Positions 44,390 to 53,084 of a DNA stretch of 64,000 nucleotides are shown here, in pieces. Below the pieces are notes generated by a model. The model had not been told where the DNA came from. It did not search any database and was given only the letters and a program-made list of their open reading frames with translations. The first letter of the stretch is position 1; every line of letters starts with the position of its first letter. The position numbers and the translations under genes are program-made. This DNA is from Parvularcula bermudensis HTCC2503 (GTDB lineage: Bacteria > Pseudomonadota > Alphaproteobacteria > Caulobacterales > Parvularculaceae), in NCBI RefSeq assembly GCF_000152825.2, contig NC_014414.1, positions 806,001 through 870,000 of the forward strand. Reading direction: 5' to 3'.

Positions 44390-45910
44390 GTGGTGCTGCG
44401 CCGGATAGCGGATCTTATGCGGCTGGCGAGGGCCGGGTGGGTATTGTCCCGCCACGATGCGCTGGTGCCGAAGGAATACGCCGATCAGGTGCCGATGCCT
44501 GTCCGCCTATTTGGCAGCCTCTCCCGTATTGGGGCAGAGGGCCGTGGTCTGCGTCCCGGTCAGCGTCTTGCCAAGGCGCTGGCGGGTCAAGGCCCTGCTT
44601 ATGTAAAGCTCGGACAACTCCTTGCGACGCGCCCCGACATTGTCGGGTTTGAGGTCGCCAACGATCTCACGGCCCTTCAGGACCGGATGGAGGCCGTGCC
44701 CCACGCCGTTGCGATCGCCGAAGTCGAAAAAGCGCTCGGCGCGCCGATCGACACCTTGTTTTCGACGTTCTCGGAGGCCGTCGCGGCGGCCTCCGTGGCC
44801 CAGGTTCACAAAGCGCGCCTTCCCTCCGGCGAGGAGGTTGCCGTCAAATTGCTCCGTCCCGGTATCGAGAAACGGGCCGCGCAGGATTTTCGCGCCTTTT
44901 TGATGGGGGCCAAGATTGTCCAGCGTCTGGTTCCCCCCGCCCGGCGGATGGAGCCGGTCAAGTTTGTCCGGACCCTGCAAAGTGCGGCTGAGATTGAACT
45001 CGATTTGCGGATCGAGGCAGGGGCAGCCTCTGAATTGAAGGAAAACCTACAGGAGACTGAAGGTGTCCGTATCCCCGATATTGTCTGGGATCGGACGGCT
45101 CGCCGTGTACTCACCCTTGAGTGGGTAGAGGGGGTCTCCGTCAGCAATCAAGAGGCGATCATGGCGCGCGGCGTCGATCCATCGGCCCTGGCGCGCCTCG
45201 TGATGCGGTGTTTCCTGACCCAGGCCCTCAATTTCGGGTTTTTTCACGCCGACATGCACCAGGGCAATATGTTCGTCGACGAACAAGGGCGTCTGGTATT
45301 GATCGATTTCGGCATTATGGGTCGTCTCGACGAAGAGGCGCGATCGGTGTTTGCCGAAATCCTCTACGGCTTCATCCGACGAGACTATCGCGCGGCGGCC
45401 CAAGCGCATTTCGATGCGGGCTATGTCCCCTCACACTACAGCGTAGCGGCTTTTTCGACGGCTCTTCGGTCCGTGGGCGAGCCGATTTTTGGCCGCAATG
45501 CGGAGGCCGTCGACATGTCGCGCGTCCTTCAGCAATTGTTCGATGTGACCGAAGTTTTTGACATGCACCTTAGGCCAGAACTCGTCCTATTGCAGCGAAC
45601 GATGGTGGTGGTTGAAGGTGTGGCGCGGATTATCGACCCACGGATCAATCTTTGGGAAACGGCAGAGCCCGTGGTGAGAGACTATGTGGCCGAACGTGTG
45701 GGCCCGCGCTCTTTGTTGAAAAGTGCCAAGCGGAATGGCGAGGCTGCCCGCCGTCTTTTTGAGGCGTTCCCCGATTTTGCCGCGGCGGCGGAGCGTGCGG
45801 CGGAACAAATCCTCGATAGTGGGGTCGAGTTGTCCGACGATACCGTCGATCGTCTGGCCGCTGCCTTAAAAGGCCGAAAACGGACGAAAAGAGAGGTGAA
45901 TGCCGCATGA
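44390..45910 (+). CDS. ubiB: UbiB/ADCK family protein for ubiquinone biosynthesis
   Basis: Atypical kinase-like membrane-associated ATPase that supports ubiquinone synthesis. It has 506 aa from the GTG at 44390 (a second GTG follows at 44393). The KxGQ motif AYVKLGQLLATRPD, EEVAVKLLRPGIEK, FHADMHQGNMFV and VLIDFGIMGRLDEEAR mark the kinase-like core. A C-terminal hydrophobic segment is not clear. Two bases separate it from ubiE, and it overlaps coaBC by 4 bp. Confidence 0.94.
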   Translation: MVLRRIADLMRLARAGWVLSRHDALVPKEYADQVPMPVRLFGSLSRIGAEGRGLRPGQRLAKALAGQGPAYVKLGQLLATRPDIVGFEVANDLTALQDRMEAVPHAVAIAEVEKALGAPIDTLFSTFSEAVAAASVAQVHKARLPSGEEVAVKLLRPGIEKRAAQDFRAFLMGAKIVQRLVPPARRMEPVKFVRTLQSAAEIELDLRIEAGAASELKENLQETEGVRIPDIVWDRTARRVLTLEWVEGVSVSNQEAIMARGVDPSALARLVMRCFLTQALNFGFFHADMHQGNMFVDEQGRLVLIDFGIMGRLDEEARSVFAEILYGFIRRDYRAAAQAHFDAGYVPSHYSVAAFSTALRSVGEPIFGRNAEAVDMSRVLQQLFDVTEVFDMHLRPELVLLQRTMVVVEGVARIIDPRINLWETAEPVVRDYVAERVGPRSLLKSAKRNGEAARRLFEAFPDFAAAAERAAEQILDSGVELSDDTVDRLAAALKGRKRTKREVNAA

Positions 45911-47181
45911 CAGCCGACATGACGGGGAAACGAATTCTATTGATTATTGGTGGGGGCATTGCGGCCTATAAGGCTCTCTATCTGATTCGGCTGCTCAAAT
46001 CGCGCGGCGCGGCCGTTACGGGGGTTCTGACCCAAGGCGGAGAGGCGTTTGTCACGCCCCTTTCCGTGGGGGGGCTGACCGGAAAAATATGCTATACGGA
46101 CTTGTTCGATTTGACCGCAGAAGCTGAGATGGGGCACATCGAACTCAGTCGCGCGGCGGATCTCATCGTTGTTGCGCCGGCCACCGCGGATCTGCTCGCG
46201 AAAGCGGCGCATGGCCATGCCAGCGACCTTGCCTCGACGATCATGTCGGCGACCGACAAACCCATTCTTTTCGCGCCTGCGATGAATGTCCGAATGTGGA
46301 CGAATGCCGCAACCCAGCGAAATGTCTCACTGCTTTCAGGCGATGGTGCCTTTTTCGTCGGTCCCGAAGAAGGAGATATGGCGTGCGGTGAATATGGTCC
46401 CGGCCGCATGGCCGAGCCGGAGGACATCGCGGCGGCGATTGAGGGACTTCTTGGGGGCGGCGATCAGGCGCCGGATACGCGCCGCGCCCTCACAGCGCCC
46501 GACGGCCACGCGCACCTGCCGGGGGGGGACCTGTCCGGACGGACGATCCTCATCACTGCGGGGCCAACCCATGAACCCCTCGATCCGGTGCGCTATCTCG
46601 CCAATCGGTCCTCGGGTAAACAGGGCTACGCGCTAGCCTGTGCGTGTCGCGATGCCGGTGCGCGCGTCACCCTCGTAAGCGGGCCCACAGCCTTATCTCC
46701 CCCGAGCGGTGTCCGGTTCATCGGGGTCGAGACGGCCCGTGAGATGGAGGCGGCATGCCTTGAGGCCCTGCCCGTCGATGTCGGTATTTTTTGTGCCGCC
46801 GTTGCGGATTATCGGCCTGAGATCGAGACGGCCCATAAGATCAAGAAAGAGCGTGGCGGTTTGAGTAGCATTCCGTTGACGGAGAACCCCGATATTCTCA
46901 AATCCGTGTCAAGAATGTCTGGGGAGCATCGGCCGACCTTGGTTATCGGCTTTGCGGCTGAAACCGATGATGTGATCGGTCATGCCGAAGCCAAGCGCCT
47001 GCGTAAGGGCTGTGACTGGATTGTGGCAAATGATGTCAGTCCCGGGACCGATACAATGGGGGGCGACAACAATACCATCACGATCCTTACGGATAATGGG
47101 GAAGAGACCCTGCCGCAAATGTCAAAGGACGACGTGGCGCGCGCGCTGGTGAGCCGGATCGTTGCTGCGTTCGATGACTGA
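45907..47181 (+). CDS. coaBC: Bifunctional phosphopantothenoylcysteine decarboxylase/synthetase
   Basis: Two steps of coenzyme A synthesis in one polypeptide of 424 aa. The N-terminal CoaC flavoprotein domain has IGGGIAAYKALYLIRLL, LIVVAPATADLLAKAAHG, LFAPAMNVRMW and MACGEYGPGRMAEP. The C-terminal CoaB domain has ILITAGPTHEPLDPVRYLAN, RSSGKQGYALA and AAVADYRPE. It ends in a transcription unit with ubiE and ubiB. dut, its frequent neighbour, lies with folC instead. Confidence 0.96.
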   Translation: MTADMTGKRILLIIGGGIAAYKALYLIRLLKSRGAAVTGVLTQGGEAFVTPLSVGGLTGKICYTDLFDLTAEAEMGHIELSRAADLIVVAPATADLLAKAAHGHASDLASTIMSATDKPILFAPAMNVRMWTNAATQRNVSLLSGDGAFFVGPEEGDMACGEYGPGRMAEPEDIAAAIEGLLGGGDQAPDTRRALTAPDGHAHLPGGDLSGRTILITAGPTHEPLDPVRYLANRSSGKQGYALACACRDAGARVTLVSGPTALSPPSGVRFIGVETAREMEAACLEALPVDVGIFCAAVADYRPEIETAHKIKKERGGLSSIPLTENPDILKSVSRMSGEHRPTLVIGFAAETDDVIGHAEAKRLRKGCDWIVANDVSPGTDTMGGDNNTITILTDNGEETLPQMSKDDVARALVSRIVAAFDD

Positions 47182-47235
47182 CGCCATGGCTTGGCAGGCC
47201 GGTGGGGGCGCTCGCCCTCGCCCATAGATATCGAG

Positions 47236-47262
47236 ATGCCGGTGTGCGGGTCCGGCATTTTT
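47236..47262 (+). terminator. Rho-independent terminator after coaBC
   Basis: ATGCCGG (47236-47242) pairs with CCGGCAT (47252-47258), followed by TTTT. It closes the ubiE-ubiB-coaBC unit 55 bp after the coaBC stop and stands between convergent genes. Confidence 0.7.
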
Positions 47263-47285
47263 GCGCGTCCAGCATTAGGGGCGGG

Positions 47286-48206
47286 TCAGTTCGGCACCCG
47301 TTCGACGGCATAGCCTTCTGCCTCCAGCACCTCTTGGAGAGAGCCCTCCCCCCCCAAATGCCCAGCGCCGACCGCAACGAGAAAGACCCCTTCCTCCTCC
47401 TCGATCAATTGCGAAAGCGTCTCGGCCCAGGCAATATTTCGGTCATCGAGCAGGCGCTCTTTTAGAATAGGTGTCGCCTCCCACGCTTCCGTCATGACTG
47501 CGCCTAGTGCTTCGGCATCGCCAGACCACCATAGGCCTACGAGTTCGGCGAAATAATGCTCTGTGTCTTGAAGTTCATCGATCCCTTCAATCATGGAGTC
47601 GGCCCAGGCTTCGTCGGGAATGCCGATCAACACCTCCAATTGCTCGGGGAGAGTTTCGAAATATCGCCGCTCTTTTCCCTCTGCCTTGGCCCGCTCGATC
47701 AGCATCATGTCGACCCCAGCCGTCGGGTCGCCGCCTAGATTCATCAGGGCACGCTGTGCAATCTGGATGCTGGCCAACCAGGGCCGGATATTGGCAAAGA
47801 CCGATAAGGTCAGGCCCAACTCGTCCAAGGCATCGTTGAGGGAGGCTTTCTCCGCCGATGAAAAGAAGCTTGAGAGGGTCCGCCCATCGGTGAGAATACC
47901 CTCACGCATCACGATGGCAGAGGCTGCCTGGCTGGCCTCGGGGGAGGTCACGTCGGCTTCGAAATAAACGGCATCCGCCGAGCCCCATGCCCGCTGAAAG
48001 GCGGGGGTTTCCCAGTCGAGGCCCGGCTGGAGGATGTGCACCGTGCCCATCATGTAGATCGTGGTGTCTTCGTCCCCGGTCTGAAAGATGGCGATAGACG
48101 ATGGTCCGGCAGTCGCGGCCTCAAGGGTATTGCTCGGCTCAGAGAGGCTAGGCAAGGCCTGGAGGGCAACCAAGGACGCAGAGAGGGAAAGGACAAAGGG
48201 CAGCAT
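47286..48206 (-). CDS. TraB/GumN family exported protein
   Basis: A 306-aa protein with an N-terminal signal-like segment (MLPFVLSLSASLVALQA). The TraB/GumN hallmark GTVH is at residues 54-57, and the late conserved GAGHLGG is near residue 284, with several acidic metal-type positions between (YFEADV). Related folds include peptidases (EreA/ChaN/TIKI group), but the substrate is unknown. It is on the minus strand after the ABC ATPase with a 113-bp gap. Confidence 0.82.
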   Translation of the reverse strand: MLPFVLSLSASLVALQALPSLSEPSNTLEAATAGPSSIAIFQTGDEDTTIYMMGTVHILQPGLDWETPAFQRAWGSADAVYFEADVTSPEASQAASAIVMREGILTDGRTLSSFFSSAEKASLNDALDELGLTLSVFANIRPWLASIQIAQRALMNLGGDPTAGVDMMLIERAKAEGKERRYFETLPEQLEVLIGIPDEAWADSMIEGIDELQDTEHYFAELVGLWWSGDAEALGAVMTEAWEATPILKERLLDDRNIAWAETLSQLIEEEEGVFLVAVGAGHLGGEGSLQEVLEAEGYAVERVPN

Positions 48207-48319
48207 AGAAAAGCTTCTTTCAAACTATTGGGGGAGGGATCGCCCCCCCGAATCGTACCCTATCATTCTACCATAACTCAGATCGCAGTTGGGATTACCG
48301 TTAGGTGGGTTCACCGATC

Positions 48320-49306
48320 TCAGGCGCCGACAGGCCGCTTGTCGCTGTGATAGGTCATTTCCAGAAACACGTCTTCGAGATCGGCTTCGAGGACGGACAG
48401 ATCCTTCACCTGGACATCGGCGGCATTGAGACCGGACAGGATATCGGCGATACGCACGCGACTCGGCGCGTAATGGATATAGATCGCGCCGGCGCGCAGC
48501 TCGACATCACAGGCGCCACCTAGGGCCGGCGCGGTCTCGACCGGGCGTTCAGGGACGACCATCAGGGTCTTGCGATCGAGGCTTGCGATCAGTTCGGTCT
48601 TCGGCTTGACGGTCTTGACTTCGCCCTCGTGGATAATGCCGATCGTGTCGCACAATTCCTGGGCTTCCTCCAGATAATGCGTGGTCAGAATGATGGTCAC
48701 ACCCCGGGCGTGCATCTCTTGAACCTGGTCCCATAATTGTTTGCGCAGTTCGATATCGACCCCAGCGGTGGGTTCGTCGAGGATGAGGACAGGGGGGTTG
48801 TGCACGATGGCTTTTCCGACAAGGAGCCGGCGTTTCATCCCTCCAGAGAGCATCCGGACATAGGCATCGGCCTTGTCCTCAAGGCCAAGGGCGCGAAGGA
48901 TCTCCATCGTGCGGCGTTCCGATTTCGGGACGCCGTAGAGCCCGGCTTGAATTTCAAGCCCTTCCTTAGGGGTGAAAAAAACGTCGGTCGCGATTTCTTG
49001 CGGGACGACACCGATCGAGGCCCGGGATTGCCGCGGATTCTTGTCGATATCGAAGCCCCAGATCGACACGTCCCCACTGGTTTTCGTGACGAGCCCCGCG
49101 AGAATGTTGATGAAGGTCGATTTGCCAGCACCGTTCGGCCCGAGCAGGCCAAAGATAGACCCCCGGGGAATAGCGAGGTCGATGCCTTTCAACGCCTCCT
49201 TCGGGGGGGATTTTTTCGTTCCCGCATAAACCTTCCTGAGACCCCTTGCCACGATCGCAGCGGGCAGGTCGGGGCGTAGGGGGGGAGGGCGGTGATCGTC
49301 GGCCAT
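48320..49306 (-). CDS. ABC transporter ATP-binding protein (orphan)
   Basis: A 328-aa ATPase of the ABC-2 exporter type. Walker A is GPNGAGKST, the Q-loop lies in IGVVPQEIATD, the signature is LSGGMKRRLLVGKAI, Walker B is VLILDEPTAGVD, and the H-loop is TTHYLEEAQELC. The C-terminal part (about residues 235-310) is an extra regulatory domain. No permease gene is next to it; the partner must be elsewhere. The ATG at 49306 has GGAGA upstream; the frame runs 12 codons further. The exported substrate is unknown. Confidence 0.88.
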   Translation of the reverse strand: MADDHRPPPLRPDLPAAIVARGLRKVYAGTKKSPPKEALKGIDLAIPRGSIFGLLGPNGAGKSTFINILAGLVTKTSGDVSIWGFDIDKNPRQSRASIGVVPQEIATDVFFTPKEGLEIQAGLYGVPKSERRTMEILRALGLEDKADAYVRMLSGGMKRRLLVGKAIVHNPPVLILDEPTAGVDIELRKQLWDQVQEMHARGVTIILTTHYLEEAQELCDTIGIIHEGEVKTVKPKTELIASLDRKTLMVVPERPVETAPALGGACDVELRAGAIYIHYAPSRVRIADILSGLNAADVQVKDLSVLEADLEDVFLEMTYHSDKRPVGA

Positions 49307-49461
49307 AGGCTGGGGTCTCCTCTCCCCAGCCCCCCTCGTCAAGCAGCGGCGCGCCCATGGGATCGACTTCTGCGGACAGATGAAAATTGTCCTTACTTTT
49401 CTTAGGGTTTCTCAAGCTGCCTCTCATAAAAGGCCTATTGGGGGGAGGAGCGTAGGGCATC

Positions 49462-49836
49462 ATGGGTGCGGTGGAGACGAGGGCGGATGAACAACGGACG
49501 GCATTAGGGCTGTCACCGCGTCAGCTGTTTCTTTGGGGCGGCTTACTTCTGCTCTTAGGATTTCAGGCAGGACGGGCACAGATTTCGCCGTCACATTTAA
49601 TGATGCCTGTTGTGCTCTTTCTTATCCACGTGGCGCTGTCGCTTCGTCACCTTGATCGGGACCGGCGGCGCGAGGAACCGATCCAGCGCCTCAAACTTAC
49701 CCGGCACCTTGCGCGACGCCTGACGGCGGAGGAGCAAAAGTGCTTTCTGTCTCTCTCCGTGGAGCGGCAGCGGACGGTTATGAAATGGCCACCGAAAAAG
49801 CTGAAGGCGTATCTGGCCGCTCGCCGAGAGGAGTGA
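49462..49836 (+). CDS. Small membrane protein, unknown
   Basis: A 124-aa protein that I do not recognise. Two hydrophobic segments (about residues 21-38 and 46-61) are followed by a strongly basic C-terminal half (RHLARRLTAEEQKCFLSLSV). GGGAGGAG lies upstream of the ATG. It is divergent from the ABC ATPase gene (119-bp gap) and precedes the zinc-ribbon gene by 81 bp. Confidence 0.6.
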   Translation: MGAVETRADEQRTALGLSPRQLFLWGGLLLLLGFQAGRAQISPSHLMMPVVLFLIHVALSLRHLDRDRRREEPIQRLKLTRHLARRLTAEEQKCFLSLSVERQRTVMKWPPKKLKAYLAARREE

Positions 49837-49917
49837 CGCGCCACCGCGAAACCCCCTTGCCCCGCGGGGACGAAAACAGCAGGACGGTTCGCGACGTTTT
49901 TCCTCGAGGACCTCGCC

Positions 49918-50268
49918 ATGACCGACTCGATTGCCGACCAGATCACCGTTCCTCTCGACCGGATACTCGACAAAGTGGCCCACCGGCCCGAGAGCCTAGA
50001 AGTGGTTTTCACCGATCAACGCCGCGTGGTGTGCGATGGGCCCGGCGGCGGGCTTGGACATCCGCGTGTCTTCTACACGATCGGGACTGCGGGCTATGCC
50101 GAGTGTGGCTATTGCGACCGGGTCTTTGTTTTCGATCCCAGCCGGAAGGGCGAACGGCTCGAAGGGCGCGCGGCTATTCCGGCGTCGCATCCACAGGCGG
50201 GGCTGTCCGAGCGCGCCGTACCGCCGCCCGGAGAGATCCTGAAGACCGGCGGTGATAGCGACGCATAA
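49918..50268 (+). CDS. Zinc-ribbon protein of the CHCC (NDUFS6-like) family
   Basis: A 116-aa protein. The core has C39, H48, C63 and C66 in VCDGPGGGLGHPRVFYTIG and AECGYCDRVFVF, the CHCC zinc-finger pattern shared with the mitochondrial complex I subunit NDUFS6. Alphaproteobacterial members are thought to be related to complex I assembly, but no nuo gene is in this window. The C-terminal about 45 residues are a variable tail. Its last 95 bp overlap the convergent membrane-protein gene. Confidence 0.85.
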   Translation: MTDSIADQITVPLDRILDKVAHRPESLEVVFTDQRRVVCDGPGGGLGHPRVFYTIGTAGYAECGYCDRVFVFDPSRKGERLEGRAAIPASHPQAGLSERAVPPPGEILKTGGDSDA

Positions 50269-50743
50269 GAAGAGCCGAAAGCGCGATCCAATAGGCCAAG
50301 AGGCCGAAGAAATAATAAAAGCCCGACCATCCCTGGACGATATATGCGAGGGTGTCGGGGCTGAACCGCCGAACCAGGGACGCCCCTTGGGCGTTCAGGT
50401 GAAGGTCCATCGCGACATCCCCCGGCTGGGGCACCATGCCCGTCGCGGCGGCAAGGGCCGCAAGGCCGGCGAGGGTACCAAGCACGAGAGGACTCCCCAG
50501 CACGAACAATACCGTGATGGCGAGAATGTACCCCGGCAGACGTGGCTCCAGCGCATGACAATAGATATCGGCGAACCGGGCCTCTGTGATGCCGGACAAA
50601 AAGTCCGGCTCGCTCGACAAATAGCGCTGATAGGTGCTGGCAGCGCCTATCTCCAACTCCCGGTGGACGCGCCGCCGCCACCACCGATAGGCGGCGAAGG
50701 CCAATCCGAGCAGCAGCACGGCCGTGGCGAAAACTCCGATCAT
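50174..50743 (-). CDS. Membrane protein, unknown
   Basis: A 189-aa protein that I do not recognise, with about three to four hydrophobic segments: GVFATAVLLLGLAFAAYRWW at the N-terminus, YILAITVLFVLGSPLVLGTL and, near residue 145, YYFFGLLAYWIALSALLM. The tail is basic. The ATG at 50743 starts cleanly before the first segment. It follows the DUF2244 gene by 42 bp. Its end overlaps the zinc-ribbon gene on the other strand by 95 bp. Confidence 0.6.
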   Translation of the reverse strand: MIGVFATAVLLLGLAFAAYRWWRRRVHRELEIGAASTYQRYLSSEPDFLSGITEARFADIYCHALEPRLPGYILAITVLFVLGSPLVLGTLAGLAALAAATGMVPQPGDVAMDLHLNAQGASLVRRFSPDTLAYIVQGWSGFYYFFGLLAYWIALSALLMRRYHRRSSGSLRAAVRRARTAPPVDATPE

Positions 50744-50785
50744 CCCTCCCCTCTGCCTCAAGGGCTGAAGGCCCGGCAAGGGGAT

Positions 50786-51334
50786 TTACGCAAGCCGACG
50801 GGGGGCGAGGACGCGCTCCAGGGCCTCGGCCACTTCACCGCGTTCCTTGGGGGCAAGGAAGCTGCCGATCACAAGGGTCTTGCCGCATTCCCTCAGACAG
50901 AGCTGACTGTCATGCTCGATGGGGCGCGCGATATCGATGCGGACGAAAGCCGGGGTCAACTTCCATCGAGTCTCATGGCCCGAGGGAAGGACACGGATCA
51001 CCCACAGCGCGTCATCGGTCAGGATGAGCCGTTCATGCCGCCGACCCTGTGCGTAGGACAGGCGAAAGGCCAGCCAGACGATCACGATATCGATGCCGCA
51101 GAAAATCACGACAGGCCAGGCGCCCACCACGAAATAAATCAACGCATTGATGAGATTAACGGAAATCACGATGGCCATGACGGTGCGAAACCCTGCCCCG
51201 CTCAAGGAGCGATTGGGGACCAACAGCGCGTTGAAGGCCAGATCCTCATCCGCCGTCACCGGCGATAAGGGGGCGGATTGATGTCGACCGGCAAGGGTCG
51301 GGGGCATGGTCTCAAGGCTGCGGGAATGGGCCAT
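50786..51334 (-). CDS. DUF2244 domain membrane protein
   Basis: A 182-aa protein with two hydrophobic segments close together (about residues 52-69 and 72-91). It shows the DUF2244 features: FNALLVPNRSLSGAGFRTVM at the start of the domain and a later part with RWKLTPAFVRIDI. The function is unknown. A GC-rich hydrophilic N-terminus of about 30 residues precedes the domain; a start at methionine 10 is possible. Confidence 0.8.
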   Translation of the reverse strand: MAHSRSLETMPPTLAGRHQSAPLSPVTADEDLAFNALLVPNRSLSGAGFRTVMAIVISVNLINALIYFVVGAWPVVIFCGIDIVIVWLAFRLSYAQGRRHERLILTDDALWVIRVLPSGHETRWKLTPAFVRIDIARPIEHDSQLCLRECGKTLVIGSFLAPKERGEVAEALERVLAPRRLA

Positions 51335-51391
51335 GAGCTAAGGATAGAGCCAGCGTGGGAACGGGAAAAGGGCAGTGATCGTCGCGGGGCC

Positions 51392-53080
51392 CTAGCGCTG
51401 GGCGAGTGCACTGTCGGCGGAGATATAGATCTCCAACAGCAATTGGTCGCCCTTGGCCATATTCAGGCCGGTGACGGTGCCAACCTTTTCCACGGCGAGG
51501 TCACTGTCGGCGAGGGCAGTAAAGAACCCGACCTGTTCGGTAATATCGATGATGGCGAGACTGCATTCCGGCGCTGCCACGAGAGCGGCGGCCGCCTGTT
51601 CTCCCGTATTGGCCAACAGGGTCTCCGTGCCGAGATGGAAGACGGTCGACGGTTCACGATAGCCGGCGGTGATCGCGCGGCGGGTGGGGCATCCCTCCAG
51701 TGAATTAACGATCTTTGCCACTTGAGCAGATGGCCAGAGGGGATCGAGACGCGGAAGTACCCCGCCAAACACCGTGCCATAGAGGCCGATGGCGCCAAGG
51801 ATGACCGCGGGCAGGGCGCGCCCCCCCATGTCTCCCCGCCGCATGGCGACAAGCCCCCCCGCAACGATCACGGCAAAGACGAGGGCGAGCCCAGTGAACC
51901 CCAGGAGGATGTCCGTCCCGACCATTTTTGCGATGATGACCGGCAGGCTGGCGATCACCCCGGTGGCGAGAAGCGCCAGGATCAAGGCGGCACTGTGCAA
52001 AATCCGCCCCGCGCGGCCGGCCGCATAGGCGACGCCGTCGCGGGCGCCGAGGGCCGCGAGGAGGGCAAGGGCTGGAAAGGCGGGGAAGATGTAATGGGGC
52101 AGCTTGGTGGCGATCAGCTCGAATAACAGCAGCGTCGGGACAAACCACGAGATGAGGAATTGGTGCGCCCGGTCGTCTCGATTCTGCCAGGCTGCGACCC
52201 CGGCCAGTCCAAGAAGGGCCGTCCCCGGCCAAAAGGTCAGGGCGAGGAGCAGGGTATGGTAGCCGGGGGGGCCGGCATGGCTGTCATCGCTTTCTGCCAC
52301 CTTGCCCAAAAGGGCGTGCCCCACCGACTCCATGAAAAAGCCGCCGTCAGTCTGGACGTTGATCGCGACCAACCAGGGGGCGGCAATCGCGACAGCAAGC
52401 GCCAGCCCCGGCAAGGGGCGTAATTTCGGCACGACCCGCCAGCCGTCCTTGGTCCACAAGGCAAAGGTCAAAAGGGTGAAGAGGGTTACGAGGCTGACGA
52501 TCGGTCCCTTGATCATCAAGGCGGCACCGGTGGCCGCCCAGAACAAAGCTGGCCAGCCCCAAAATCGGGGACGGACGGGGCCTGCGGGCACGATCAATCG
52601 GAACAGCGCGATCTGCGCCGCCGTGCCCGCCGCCAGCAGCATGGCATCGGTTTTGGCGGTACGCGCCTCGACGGCGGCCATCAGGGTGAGGCCCAGCAGA
52701 AGCCCGGCAATGATCCCCGTCATGGCCCCCCCCATGCGGGCGCCGAGCCAGGCGGTCATCGCTGCGGCCGCCAGCACGCCGAGGAGAGAGGGGAGACGGA
52801 AGGCCCATATGGGGGCGTCGGGACCGCCAAAGGGCGTCGCGGTCGCCACCTGCATCCAGTAAATCCCGGCGGGCTTGACCCATCTTGGTTGATCCTGAAA
52901 CCGGATATCGACGTAATCCCCGGTTTCCATCATCTGGATAGAGGCTTGGCTGTAGCGCGCCTCGTCCCGATCGGTGGGGGGGAGGGTGAAAAACCCCGGC
53001 AAGAGCGCGACCAGCAGGGTGCCGATCAGCATGAACCAATGGCGCGGGGTCATCGGGTCGTCGGCGGGGGAAGGCCTCAC
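51392..53080 (-). CDS. ArnT-type (GT83) membrane glycosyltransferase
   Basis: A 562-aa polytopic membrane protein with about eleven hydrophobic segments. The N-terminal periplasmic loop has PPTDRDEARYSQASIQMMET with the acidic pair typical of GT-C enzymes, and KPAGIYWMQVA follows. Family members transfer a sugar from a polyprenyl phosphate to lipid A or other acceptors. The next gene upstream on the same strand is a polyprenyl-phosphate sugar synthase-like GT2, 4 bp away, which fits donor synthesis plus transfer. Acceptor and sugar are unknown. Confidence 0.85.
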   Translation of the reverse strand: MRPSPADDPMTPRHWFMLIGTLLVALLPGFFTLPPTDRDEARYSQASIQMMETGDYVDIRFQDQPRWVKPAGIYWMQVATATPFGGPDAPIWAFRLPSLLGVLAAAAMTAWLGARMGGAMTGIIAGLLLGLTLMAAVEARTAKTDAMLLAAGTAAQIALFRLIVPAGPVRPRFWGWPALFWAATGAALMIKGPIVSLVTLFTLLTFALWTKDGWRVVPKLRPLPGLALAVAIAAPWLVAINVQTDGGFFMESVGHALLGKVAESDDSHAGPPGYHTLLLALTFWPGTALLGLAGVAAWQNRDDRAHQFLISWFVPTLLLFELIATKLPHYIFPAFPALALLAALGARDGVAYAAGRAGRILHSAALILALLATGVIASLPVIIAKMVGTDILLGFTGLALVFAVIVAGGLVAMRRGDMGGRALPAVILGAIGLYGTVFGGVLPRLDPLWPSAQVAKIVNSLEGCPTRRAITAGYREPSTVFHLGTETLLANTGEQAAAALVAAPECSLAIIDITEQVGFFTALADSDLAVEKVGTVTGLNMAKGDQLLLEIYISADSALAQR

Positions 53081-53084
53081 GGTC

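Noticed and set aside
50252-51268. A 338-codon open frame antisense to the membrane protein and DUF2244 genes
   Set aside because: Composition is low complexity (His, Gly, Asp rich) and mirrors membrane coding. DUF2244 on the other strand is supported by family features.
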